Source: Pelomonas cellulosilytica
GTDB lineage: Bacteria; Pseudomonadota; Gammaproteobacteria; Burkholderiales; Burkholderiaceae_C
Direction of reading: 5' to 3'
Assembly (NCBI RefSeq): GCF_021353265.1
Contig: NZ_JAJTWU010000003.1
Location: 558,001 to 622,000, forward strand
Length of the DNA stretch: 64,000 nucleotides
Every line of letters starts with the position of its first letter. The first letter of the stretch is position 1. The translations under genes were made by a program, and so were the position numbers. Shown piece after piece: positions 1 to 7,155 of this stretch. The notes under the pieces are model-generated. The model was not told the origin of the DNA. It did no database searches and saw nothing but the letters and a program-made list of their open reading frames with translations.

Positions 1-373
1 CCAGGGGGGGCGTACCGACCGAGGCTGCACCCTCCGGCAGGATCTCCAGCGCGCCGGCGCAGTCCCGGCCGATCTCGGCTAGCAACTCGAACGCGCCGGT
101 CGAGCCGGTATTGAAGCGGCGCGCCAGCCGTTCGCGGATCTCCTTGCTGTCCGGGAGCAGGTTCTCGAAGTAGGCGCGGACCTTTGCTCCGCGGTGCGGC
201 GCATTTCCCGGTGTGAAGGGGAGCGACAGCGATAGCGGCCTCCCCTGCCCTGACTGCGTCCAAGCCAAGTCGTATTGGAGTATGTCGGGCGCGTTGGGTG
301 CGAGGCTCCAGGTGCCGACCGGGGCGCCGTTCATCCAGAGGCCCAGCGTGCGGGTGAGGGAGCGGCGGCCCAT
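1..373 (-). CDS. hipA: HipA-type serine/threonine kinase toxin, N-terminal part (cut by window edge)
   Basis: This is the 5' end of a hipA gene; 124 codons are visible and the frame stays open to base 1. The start ATG (373-371) lies four bases after the hipB stop, so the two form one operon. The visible part matches the HipA N-subdomain: a beta-rich start (GLWMNGAPVGTWSL, about residues 11-24), then the family-typical LSLSLPF segment (about 48-54), FENLLPDS (about 70-77) and RLARRF (about 82-87). HipA kinases phosphorylate glutamyl-tRNA synthetase or similar targets and arrest growth; HipB neutralises them. The kinase core lies outside the window, so activity cannot be judged. Confidence 0.85.
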   Translation of the reverse strand, partial: MGRRSLTRTLGLWMNGAPVGTWSLAPNAPDILQYDLAWTQSGQGRPLSLSLPFTPGNAPHRGAKVRAYFENLLPDSKEIRERLARRFNTGSTGAFELLAEIGRDCAGALEILPEGAASVGTPPL

Positions 374-376
374 GGC

Positions 377-643
377 TTACCAGGCCGGCTTGTCGACGGA
401 CGAACTGGAGGTCTTGGACGACTGCAGCGGCTTGCCGAGCGCCACTTCCACACCAAGGACGTTGAACAGCCTCAGCAGCCGTGCAGCGCCTACCTTGTCG
501 GCATTCCTCTCCATCGCGGAATAGGTTTGCTGCGAGAGGCCCAGCCGCAAGGCCACCTCTGCCTGCGTCAGGCCGGCTTCCTTGCGGAACGCCTGCAACA
601 GGGGTGACAGCTGATCAGGCGTGCGGACGATGAACTGAGACAT
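377..643 (-). CDS. hipB: HipB-type antitoxin, XRE-family helix-turn-helix repressor
   Basis: This 88-residue protein has one Cro/C1-type helix-turn-helix over about residues 10-65, with the recognition stretch AEVALRLGLSQQTYSAMER. It ends in a polar serine-rich tail (about 74-88), as in HipB, where the tail is disordered. It sits directly upstream of hipA and should both bind HipA and repress the pair. The start is the first ATG, 13 bases from a perfect palindrome (656-674) that is the likely operator. The family call is firm; the exact toxin target is not visible. Confidence 0.85.
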   Translation of the reverse strand: MSQFIVRTPDQLSPLLQAFRKEAGLTQAEVALRLGLSQQTYSAMERNADKVGAARLLRLFNVLGVEVALGKPLQSSKTSSSSVDKPAW

Positions 644-655
644 ACAGCTCCTAGG

Positions 656-674
656 CTGTAAATCTCATTTACAG
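656..674. promoter_or_regulatory. Palindromic operator candidate before hipBA
   Basis: The site reads CTGTAAATCTCATTTACAG: 8-base arms that match perfectly around a 3-base centre. It lies just upstream of the hipB start, in an AT-rich patch unlike its surroundings. A looser second pair, TTTAC (695-699) and GTAAA (712-716), follows 20 bases further on and could be an auxiliary site. The position fits autoregulation by HipB; the sequence differs from the E. coli HipB operator core. Confidence 0.65.
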
Positions 675-876
675 CTTCTGATGTGTATGTTCAGTTTACA
701 TATCGCAGGCAGTAAATTCAATGCACAGTTCACAAGCTGTGACCATCCAGCATCCAAGCCCGCGGGAGGCACAAGGCGCGCTACTCAGGCTATTGCAAAG
801 CAGCAAGTGCCTGCGGCGACAAACGTTGGGGTCAGCGCCCCAACCTACGGCACTACGAACGAAACGCGCGCCCTAC

Positions 877-2271
877 TCACTCCAGATCCGCCAGTCGCCT
901 CGCCTTCACCTTCCGCCCCTTGAGCTTCCCCGCCGACAGCCGCTTCACCGCCTCCTGCGCAATCCCCCGCTCCACCGCCACATAGCTGTGGAAGTCGGTC
1001 ACGTTGATCTTGCCGACCTGCGCGGCCGTGAAGCCGGCCTCGCCTGTCAGCGCGCCGAGGATGTCACCGGGGCGGATCTTTTCCTTGCGGCCGCCAAGAA
1101 TCTGCAGCGTGTCCATGGCCGGCAGCAGCGGGCCACCGGGCGCATCCTTCAGGCCGTCCAGCGGCTCCCAGACGAAGGGTTCGCCCTGCAACTGCTCGAT
1201 GCGGCCCACGCGGCCCATCTCATCCAGGCTGGCCAGGCTCAACGCCAGGCCTGAGGCGCCGGCCCGGCCGGTGCGACCGATGCGGTGGACGTGTTGTTCG
1301 ACATCGGCGCTTATGTCCACGTTGATGACGCAGGCGAGGTTGGCGATGTCCAGGCCCCGCGCGGCCACGTCGGTGGCCACCAGCACCGAGGCGCTGCGGT
1401 TGGCGAACTGGATCAGCACCTGGTCGCGGTCACGCTGCTCCAGGTCGCCATGGAGCGCGAGCGCGACGAAGCCCTGTGCTGCCAGCACGGCCTCCAGGTC
1501 GCGGCACTGCTGCTTGGTGTTGCAGAAGGCAATCGTCGATTCGGGCCGGAAGGCGCGCAGCAGCCGGGGCACGGCGTCCAAGCGCTGGGATTCGACCACC
1601 TCGTAGGCGATCTGCCGGATGTTGGACGCCGCGGCGCTGGTGGCGCCGGCCACCTTGACCGTCTGCGGGTCGCGCATGAACTTGGCTGCAATGTCCTGCA
1701 CGCCATCCGGAAACGTCGCCGAGAACAGCAGCGTCTGCCGCTGGGCCGGCGCACGCTTGGCAATCGCCTTGATGTCGTCGAGGAACCCCATGTCGAGCAT
1801 GCGGTCGGCTTCGTCCAGCACCAGCGCGTTCAGCGCGGACAGGTCCAGCGTGCCGCGCTCCAGGTGGTCCAGCAGCCGGCCAGGAGTGCCGACGGCGATG
1901 TGGGCGCCGAAGGCCAGGCTCTCGGCCTGGGGCTTGAACGGGCTGCCACCGCACAGGCTCAACACCTTGATGTTGTCGGCCGCACGGGCCAGGCGGCGGA
2001 TCTCCTGCGTGACCTGGTCGGCAAGCTCGCGGGTGGGGCACAGCACAAGGGCCTGCACGCGGTTCGCCTCGGTGTTCAGGCGGTGCAGCAGCGCCAGCGC
2101 GAACGCGGCGGTCTTGCCGGAGCCGGTCTGGGCCTCGCCGATGACGTCACGGCCCGCGAGGGCCAGCGGCAGGCTGGCGGCCTGGATGGGCGTCATCCGT
2201 TCATAGCCCAGTTGGCCAAGGTTGGCCAGCATGGCAGGGCTCAGGGGGAGTCGGGAGAAGGCGTCGGTCAT
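877..2271 (-). CDS. dbpA: ATP-dependent RNA helicase DbpA
   Basis: This 464-residue DEAD-box helicase acts in the cytoplasm on 23S rRNA during large-subunit assembly. Visible motifs are the Q motif (about 22-30), Walker A AQTGSGKT (47-54), PTRELA (79-84), DEAD (153-156), SAT (184-186) and HRIGRTGR (329-336). The last 70 or so residues form the DbpA-specific RNA-binding domain (KINVTDFHSYVAVER region), which separates it from RhlE or SrmB; E. coli DbpA is 457 residues. An in-frame upstream start would add 56 residues of unlikely composition, so the ATG at 2271 is chosen. It has no close co-directional partner. Confidence 0.93.
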   Translation of the reverse strand: MTDAFSRLPLSPAMLANLGQLGYERMTPIQAASLPLALAGRDVIGEAQTGSGKTAAFALALLHRLNTEANRVQALVLCPTRELADQVTQEIRRLARAADNIKVLSLCGGSPFKPQAESLAFGAHIAVGTPGRLLDHLERGTLDLSALNALVLDEADRMLDMGFLDDIKAIAKRAPAQRQTLLFSATFPDGVQDIAAKFMRDPQTVKVAGATSAAASNIRQIAYEVVESQRLDAVPRLLRAFRPESTIAFCNTKQQCRDLEAVLAAQGFVALALHGDLEQRDRDQVLIQFANRSASVLVATDVAARGLDIANLACVINVDISADVEQHVHRIGRTGRAGASGLALSLASLDEMGRVGRIEQLQGEPFVWEPLDGLKDAPGGPLLPAMDTLQILGGRKEKIRPGDILGALTGEAGFTAAQVGKINVTDFHSYVAVERGIAQEAVKRLSAGKLKGRKVKARRLADLE

Positions 2272-2317
2272 CCCGCATTGTCCGGGCCCGGCCCGGGGTC
2301 CGGTCGAAAAGAAAATT

Positions 2318-2530
2318 TCAGTCGCGGCGCAGCACGATGGGGCTGGCGTAGTCGCGGCCGACGACGGCGCGGGCGAACAGGTAGTTTTCCCGCGCCTTGT
2401 CGCTGAGCGCATCCAGCAGCACGCCACCGCGCTCGTCACACGGGAAGGCCAGTGCCCGGCCGGCCTGGAACAGGGATTCGAACCGTAGCTCGTAGTCGGC
2501 GGTCATCAGCGGCATGGGGCGTGAGTTCAT
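2318..2530 (-). CDS. Small conserved protein of unknown function
   Basis: This 70-residue protein resembles a short hypothetical protein I associate with Burkholderiales, recognisable by DYELRFESLF, ALAFPCDE and ENYLFARAVVGR. No domain with a known role is visible, and there is no signal peptide or membrane segment. A GAGGTG ribosome-binding site sits just upstream of the chosen ATG; the longer reading start 22 codons upstream lacks one. It lies 46 bases upstream of dbpA on the same strand, so the two may be co-transcribed. Confidence 0.65.
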   Translation of the reverse strand: MNSRPMPLMTADYELRFESLFQAGRALAFPCDERGGVLLDALSDKARENYLFARAVVGRDYASPIVLRRD

Positions 2531-2651
2531 GGGCGGCACCTCGTCTGGATGCAGACTAGGTGCGGCATCGCACCGGCGCCCGTGAAAACGTCGCACACCC
2601 GGGCCAGGCCACCGTAAACGGGGCGTTAGGGCGCCAAGATGTCACACCGGC

Positions 2652-3533
2652 TCAACGCCAGGACTTGGCCAGCAAGTCGATCTGGAAAGGCTTGTCGTTC
2701 ATCTCCACTGTCTGCCCGCTCGGAGGGCTCAGTGTGAACAGGCGGCGGCGCGGCAGATCCAGCTGCGCCAGCGATGGCTTCAGGTAGCGGCGCAGCAGCG
2801 CCGGCAGCGATCCGTCGGCGAACGCCATGCGCAGTCCGCGCTCGAGGCGGTCGATCACCGGTCGGTTGTCCGGATGGGTGTAGAGGTACTGCGGCAGGTC
2901 GTAGGACAGCAGCAAGCTGTCGTCCAGCGCGAGGCCGTGCATGCCGGCATGCGTGCGCATCTCGTGGCCGATCTCCAGAACGTTGCGGCAGAACAGGTCG
3001 GCGCGCCCCAGCGCGACCATCTCGAACAAGGCGTCGTACGTGCCGACTTCCCTGACCGAGAAGCCGTTGGCTCGCAGCACGGCCACGTCCGGCCAGTCAC
3101 GCCCCTGCACATGGCGCAGCCGGGCCACGGCGGCCAGCGTGTCCGCCGCCCGGATGGCCGCGCGGCGCCCGGCGTGCATGAAGCAGACGCGATAGCGGTT
3201 GGTGCCCAAATGGATCGGGAACAGCACGGGCGCCAGGCCCGCAGGCCGTGCCAGGTCCGGGCCCGTGGTGACGAGGAAATTCGGCAGCAAGCGTCGGGAG
3301 GCCTCCAGCAGCGCACGCCGCTTGTTCATCAAAGGCGAAATCGACAGCCGGAAGCCGCCATCCGTGGGCTGCGTCTTCTCCAGCGCCAACTGGACGGCGT
3401 CCCGCACGTAGGCGTTGCGCAGGTCGTTCTCGCTGTCCGGCGCGCGGAGCGTGACGACGAGATCCAGCGCCCACGCCGGCCGGGCCGCCAGCAGGGCGGG
3501 CACGCCTTGGAGTAGGCAGCGTCTTGGCAGCAT
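2652..3533 (-). CDS. Periplasmic solute-binding-like protein
   Basis: This 293-residue protein begins with a short secretory signal (MLPRRCLLQGVPALLAARPAWA, cleavage near residue 22). The remainder looks like a type II periplasmic binding fold of the amino-acid-binding (SBP_bac_3) kind: an N-terminal strand LDLVVTLRAPDSEND, and a late segment ending in DGSLPALLRRYL, typical of the last helix in these proteins. Unlike true ABC binding proteins it has no transporter genes beside it, so it may be a stand-alone sensor or scavenger. The start was set at the ATG that opens the signal peptide; a start 30 codons upstream is possible but would bury it. Confidence 0.6.
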   Translation of the reverse strand: MLPRRCLLQGVPALLAARPAWALDLVVTLRAPDSENDLRNAYVRDAVQLALEKTQPTDGGFRLSISPLMNKRRALLEASRRLLPNFLVTTGPDLARPAGLAPVLFPIHLGTNRYRVCFMHAGRRAAIRAADTLAAVARLRHVQGRDWPDVAVLRANGFSVREVGTYDALFEMVALGRADLFCRNVLEIGHEMRTHAGMHGLALDDSLLLSYDLPQYLYTHPDNRPVIDRLERGLRMAFADGSLPALLRRYLKPSLAQLDLPRRRLFTLSPPSGQTVEMNDKPFQIDLLAKSWR

Positions 3534-3769
3534 GGCGGCGGCATGGGTGACGACCGACCCAATGTAGCCCCGCGCCGCGCCCCAGGAAAGGGCGTCTTCC
3601 CCGGATAGTGAAATGCCGGCCAACCCCGCAACCGCTCCGAGTGTGACTTCTTTCGCGGACGCGACAGCAGCCGATGCGCTGCTTGCAATTGGTGACGATG
3701 TGCTGGAGGTGCGCTCACTAGCATTCGCGGCGTGATCGCGGCGCTGCCGCTAACGCCGATCTCCAACGC

Positions 3770-4255
3770 ATGCCGACCGCGACCCGCTCCTTCCCCGCCA
3801 CCCAGCCGATCGACCCGCCGACCTCCTCGCGGACCCGTGTGCTGGCAGGGCTGGACAGCACGCCGACACGCGGCCGCCCTCGCGCTGCAGAAGCCGCGCC
3901 GGCACGGCAGGCTGCGACGCCCGCACCCGCGGCCCCCGAGCGGCTGCCGGGCTGGGCGCGTGGCGTCGTCATCGGCGGCGTGCTGCTCGCCATCGGGATG
4001 CCAGCCTGCGTGCTGCTGTCGCGTTCCATGCTGGAGCAGGAAGCGATGATGGAACAGAGTTCCTCGCAGGCCGCGATGGTCTGCACGGCGGGTGAAGGCC
4101 GGGCGCTGGACAGCTCCAGCGTGATCGGCTGGCTGTTCGGCGGCTCGTATTTCCACTGTGGCGACTGGGAGACCCGCGAGGCCCGCCAGCAGCGCGACCG
4201 TGACCGCGACCAGGCCAACTTCCTGGCCCGCGAGCGGGCCAGGCAGCAGTACTGA
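3770..4255 (+). CDS. Hypothetical single-pass membrane protein
   Basis: This 161-residue protein is not recognised. An Ala/Pro/Arg-rich, probably disordered region (1-60) is followed by one membrane segment (about 66-84, VVIGGVLLAIGMPACVLL). The outer part holds two cysteines (about 105 and 132) that could pair, then a charged tail rich in Arg, Asp and Gln. Its TGA abuts the TCA stop complement of the next gene, so the two convergent genes end back to back in a TGATCA with no spacer. Coding sense is supported by composition and the clear membrane segment; other starts are possible. Confidence 0.55.
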   Translation: MPTATRSFPATQPIDPPTSSRTRVLAGLDSTPTRGRPRAAEAAPARQAATPAPAAPERLPGWARGVVIGGVLLAIGMPACVLLSRSMLEQEAMMEQSSSQAAMVCTAGEGRALDSSSVIGWLFGGSYFHCGDWETREARQQRDRDRDQANFLARERARQQY

Positions 4256-4849
4256 TCAGCCGCGCAGCGTGATGCCCTTGATCAGGCTCTCCACCCGGGG
4301 CTGATAGCGCGGGAAGAACACCAGCCGCGGCGCGCTGTAGCTGACCAGAAAGAGCTCGCCGTCGCGGACGCGGCCGTAGGCCACGCCCTTGAGCGGCACC
4401 TCGTCGACCTTGCGGACCGTCGAGTACTCGACCCGGAACCCCGTACCGCCCAGGAACTCGGCCGGTTCCAGCTTGTCCAGCGAGAAGCTCGAACCATCCA
4501 GCGTCTGCAGCGACTGGAACATCGCGACGATGTCGGCCGTCTGCATCGAGGCCTTGAAGATCAGCGGCTGGCGGCCCTTGGGCGGATTGGCCGGACCGAA
4601 GGTCTGGCCATCCTTCACGTCGGTGTAGAAGCGCAGGGCATCGATGGTGATGCCCTCCATCGTCCAGGTCGGCACGCCGGCCGTCAGCCCGCCACCGAAC
4701 TGGTTCCAGGCCGCGTCGACCTTGACCGCCATGCGCTTGCCGATGACGACCTCGCCCACCTCGACGCGGGTGACAGGCGCCGCGCAGGCAGCGAGCAGCA
4801 GGCTTGCGCCCAGCATGGCGAGACGGCGGCGGTTGATGGTGTTCTGCAT
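4256..4849 (-). CDS. Lipoprotein of unknown function
   Basis: This 197-residue protein has a lipoprotein signal ending in LLAAC, with the acylated Cys at 22. The mature part is a compact alpha/beta domain without known motifs; segments such as VVIGKRMAVKVDAAWNQF and EYSTVRKVDEVPLKGVAYG suggest a domain that handles an outer-membrane or cell-envelope ligand, but this is only an impression. It is the last gene of a three-gene minus-strand operon (6711 to 4256), 12 bases after the M48 protease gene. The three are all exported, which suggests a shared envelope job. Confidence 0.7.
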   Translation of the reverse strand: MQNTINRRRLAMLGASLLLAACAAPVTRVEVGEVVIGKRMAVKVDAAWNQFGGGLTAGVPTWTMEGITIDALRFYTDVKDGQTFGPANPPKGRQPLIFKASMQTADIVAMFQSLQTLDGSSFSLDKLEPAEFLGGTGFRVEYSTVRKVDEVPLKGVAYGRVRDGELFLVSYSAPRLVFFPRYQPRVESLIKGITLRG

Positions 4850-4861
4850 GTCGGGTCCTCC

Positions 4862-6007
4862 TCAGAGCAGGCTCTTGATCAGCGCCGCGTCCGGCGCGGC
4901 GGGTGCTTTGTCGATGTAGCGGCCAAAGGCCTCGCGGGCCAGGTCGTGGCGCTCACGGCTGCGGTGCAGGTAGCCCAGCGCCCGGTGCGCCTCGGCCGGC
5001 TCCGTCCCCAGCGCGATCGCACGCTCGAAGTCGGCCTGCGCCTGATCCAGGTCGTCGTTGCCGGCGCGCAGGCGCCGGGCCTCGCCGCGCGTGTAGAGCA
5101 GGTCGGCGCGCGCCGGCTGGCGCTCGATGAGGCGGTTCAACAGCGCCAGCGTCTCACCGGTCTGCCCGCGCTTGAGTTCGTCCTCCAGCATCGTCTGCTG
5201 CAGCCCGGCCAGCGCGCGGCGGTGTTCCTCCTCGCCCAGTCGGCCCTCGCTGTCAGCGGCAGACAGGTCGCGCAGCGTGGCGCTGCGCTCGGCCGAGCCA
5301 GGATGTGTGGCGAACAGCGGGTTGCGCTGGCTCGGATCGCCGCCATGGACGGCCGCCAGCTCCAGCATCAGGTTCTCCCACACCTTGGCGGCCTCGCGCG
5401 TGTCATAGCCGGCGCGGCGCATCAGCGTCAGCCCGATCTGGTCGGCCTGGCGCTCCTGGTCGCGCGAAAAGCCGAAGGCACCGGCCAGCGCGGCCATCTG
5501 GCCCACCAGACCCACGAGGCCGAACATGCCAAGGAACATGCCGAAGGCAGAGCGTGACTTGACGTCGCGCAGCCGCTCCAGCGTGTGGCGCTGCATGTAG
5601 TGCCCGATCTCGTGGCCCAGCACGGCAGCGAGCTGCGCCTCGTTGTCCACCCTCAACAGCAAGCCGCTCCACACCTGCATCATGCCGTTGGGCGCCATGC
5701 TTGCGTTGAAGAACGGCGTGCGGACCGGATAGACGCGCACGTCGGGACAATGGTCCCCGGAGAGCTTGCAGGCGATGTCCTGCAGGTACTTCTGAAGGCC
5801 GGCGTCGCGCAGCAGGAACGGGCTGCGGCGCAGCCGCGTTTCCTCGCGGTCCATCATGGCCCACAGGCCACCCTCGTCGGTGCCGAGGTCAGGCTTCTCG
5901 AAGCGGGGCGGCGCGAGCCAGTCGCCTTGGGCGCGCGCCGGTGCGGCGCCGAGCAGACTCGACAGCGCCAGGCACTGGGCACAGCCGATGAAGGCGCGGC
6001 GCCTCAT
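4862..6007 (-). CDS. Exported M48-family zinc metalloprotease with TPR tail (BepA-like)
   Basis: This 381-residue protein carries a signal peptide (1-26, ending PARAQ) and the M48 zinc motif HEIGH at 132-136. The third ligand is probably Glu185 in RDQERQADQIG. TPR-like helices fill about 285-380. This is the layout of BepA/YfgC, the periplasmic protease and chaperone that checks outer-membrane protein and LptD assembly, although BepA is about 100 residues longer. The gene overlaps the upstream exported protein by four bases (ATGA) and is followed by a lipoprotein gene. Which substrate it serves here cannot be read from sequence. Confidence 0.85.
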   Translation of the reverse strand: MRRRAFIGCAQCLALSSLLGAAPARAQGDWLAPPRFEKPDLGTDEGGLWAMMDREETRLRRSPFLLRDAGLQKYLQDIACKLSGDHCPDVRVYPVRTPFFNASMAPNGMMQVWSGLLLRVDNEAQLAAVLGHEIGHYMQRHTLERLRDVKSRSAFGMFLGMFGLVGLVGQMAALAGAFGFSRDQERQADQIGLTLMRRAGYDTREAAKVWENLMLELAAVHGGDPSQRNPLFATHPGSAERSATLRDLSAADSEGRLGEEEHRRALAGLQQTMLEDELKRGQTGETLALLNRLIERQPARADLLYTRGEARRLRAGNDDLDQAQADFERAIALGTEPAEAHRALGYLHRSRERHDLAREAFGRYIDKAPAAPDAALIKSLL

Positions 6008-6711
6008 CGGGGCTTCGGGAAGCCCGTCAGCAACACGTCGATGGACTCGGCGGCCTCCTTGGCCTCGCGAAGGTCACCGGTGCCGCGCGCCAACTGGTTG
6101 AACCACAGCACCTGGCCGCTGTTCAGGTCCACCAGCGACGCGTAACCCACCTGCACGCCGCCGCCGATGCCCACGCCCAGCAGCGCCAGGCCCACCATCG
6201 CCAGCTTGCGCTCGGCACTGGCGTAGCTGTCGCGGACCCAGATGAACAGGCCGTAGTCGGCACCGCTCTTGGCCTTCAGGTCGCGCATCGCGTCGTCGAA
6301 GCTCCAGTCGAGCTTGCCCGCCTTCGTGGGCAGCGACCAGGCGCCGCCCGTGGCATGGTGCAGCGCGATGGAGCGCGCCACCGCCGCGTGAAGCGCCATG
6401 GGCTCGGCGAACTCGTCGGCGTCCTTGTCGTCCATCAACTGCGTGCTCAGGCCGATGGACTGCGTGCGGCGCACGAGCTCGGCCTTCATGTGCGACTGGG
6501 CGCTCGCAGTCCAGTCCGCCTTGGGCTCGGCCACGCCACCGGCGGACAGCGAGTACAGCTCCACGTCCACCGGCATGACGACCAGCTTGGCCGCGGAGGG
6601 CAGCGCGACGAAGCCGGGCGCCAGGTTCTTGCTGTTGTCTGCCGCCATCGCGGACATGGTGGCCGCGCAGAAGAACACGCTGGCCAGCAGCGTGCGCAGT
6701 GTTGTTCGCAT
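6004..6711 (-). CDS. Exported protein of unknown function, first gene of the M48 operon
   Basis: This 235-residue protein has a clear signal peptide (1-23, ending SAMAA). The mature domain resembles small envelope proteins that sense or bind at the outer membrane: LVVMPVDVELYSL near its start, a central helical region, and a glycine-rich hydrophobic stretch (about 174-188, VGLALLGVGIGGG). No catalytic motif is seen. Its stop overlaps the start of the M48 protease, which implies translational coupling and a shared function. It may represent an uncharacterised partner of this protease group. Confidence 0.7.
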   Translation of the reverse strand: MRTTLRTLLASVFFCAATMSAMAADNSKNLAPGFVALPSAAKLVVMPVDVELYSLSAGGVAEPKADWTASAQSHMKAELVRRTQSIGLSTQLMDDKDADEFAEPMALHAAVARSIALHHATGGAWSLPTKAGKLDWSFDDAMRDLKAKSGADYGLFIWVRDSYASAERKLAMVGLALLGVGIGGGVQVGYASLVDLNSGQVLWFNQLARGTGDLREAKEAAESIDVLLTGFPKPR

Positions 6712-6810
6712 CTTTCCTCACTCCCTTTGATCGCGGCGCAATATAGCGGCCCGCACCGTCCGGCCATGCTGAGGTTTTCACGGTTTCCCGGTCGGCCTGC
6801 AAGGCGAACG

Positions 6811-7155
6811 TCAGCCCCCGGCGCGCTTGACGGTCCAGCCTTCGGGCCGAGCCTGCAGCCAGGCGACGACCTTGTCGAGATGGTCGCCCTGGATCTCGAT
6901 GACGCCGTCCTTGACCGTGCCGCCGCTGCCGCAGGCCGACTTCAGCTGCTTGGCCAGCACGGCGAGCGCCGCATCGTCCAGCGGCAGGCCCAGCACGGCA
7001 GTGACGCCCTTGCCCTTGCGGCCCGCCGTCTCGCGGCGAACGCGCACGATGCCGTCGCCCGCGGGCCGCGCCTTGGCCTTGCAGAGGCACTCGGCGACGG
7101 GCCGGCCGCAGCCGGGGCATGCACGCCCGAAATCAGTGGAATAGACCAGGCTCAT
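6811..7155 (-). CDS. yciH: SUI1-family translation factor YciH
   Basis: This 114-residue protein has a short N-terminal zinc-ribbon-like part with CPGCG and CLC (about 13-25), then an SUI1/eIF1 domain: GIVRVRRETAGRKGKGVT, GLPLDD and the hallmark GSGGTVKDGVIEIQGDH (about 77-93). Bacterial YciH proteins bind the 30S subunit and influence start-site fidelity, although their normal role is unsettled. The start ATG overlaps the stop of the S9 peptidase by four bases (ATGA), so it is translated as the second gene of that operon. Confidence 0.9.
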   Translation of the reverse strand: MSLVYSTDFGRACPGCGRPVAECLCKAKARPAGDGIVRVRRETAGRKGKGVTAVLGLPLDDAALAVLAKQLKSACGSGGTVKDGVIEIQGDHLDKVVAWLQARPEGWTVKRAGG

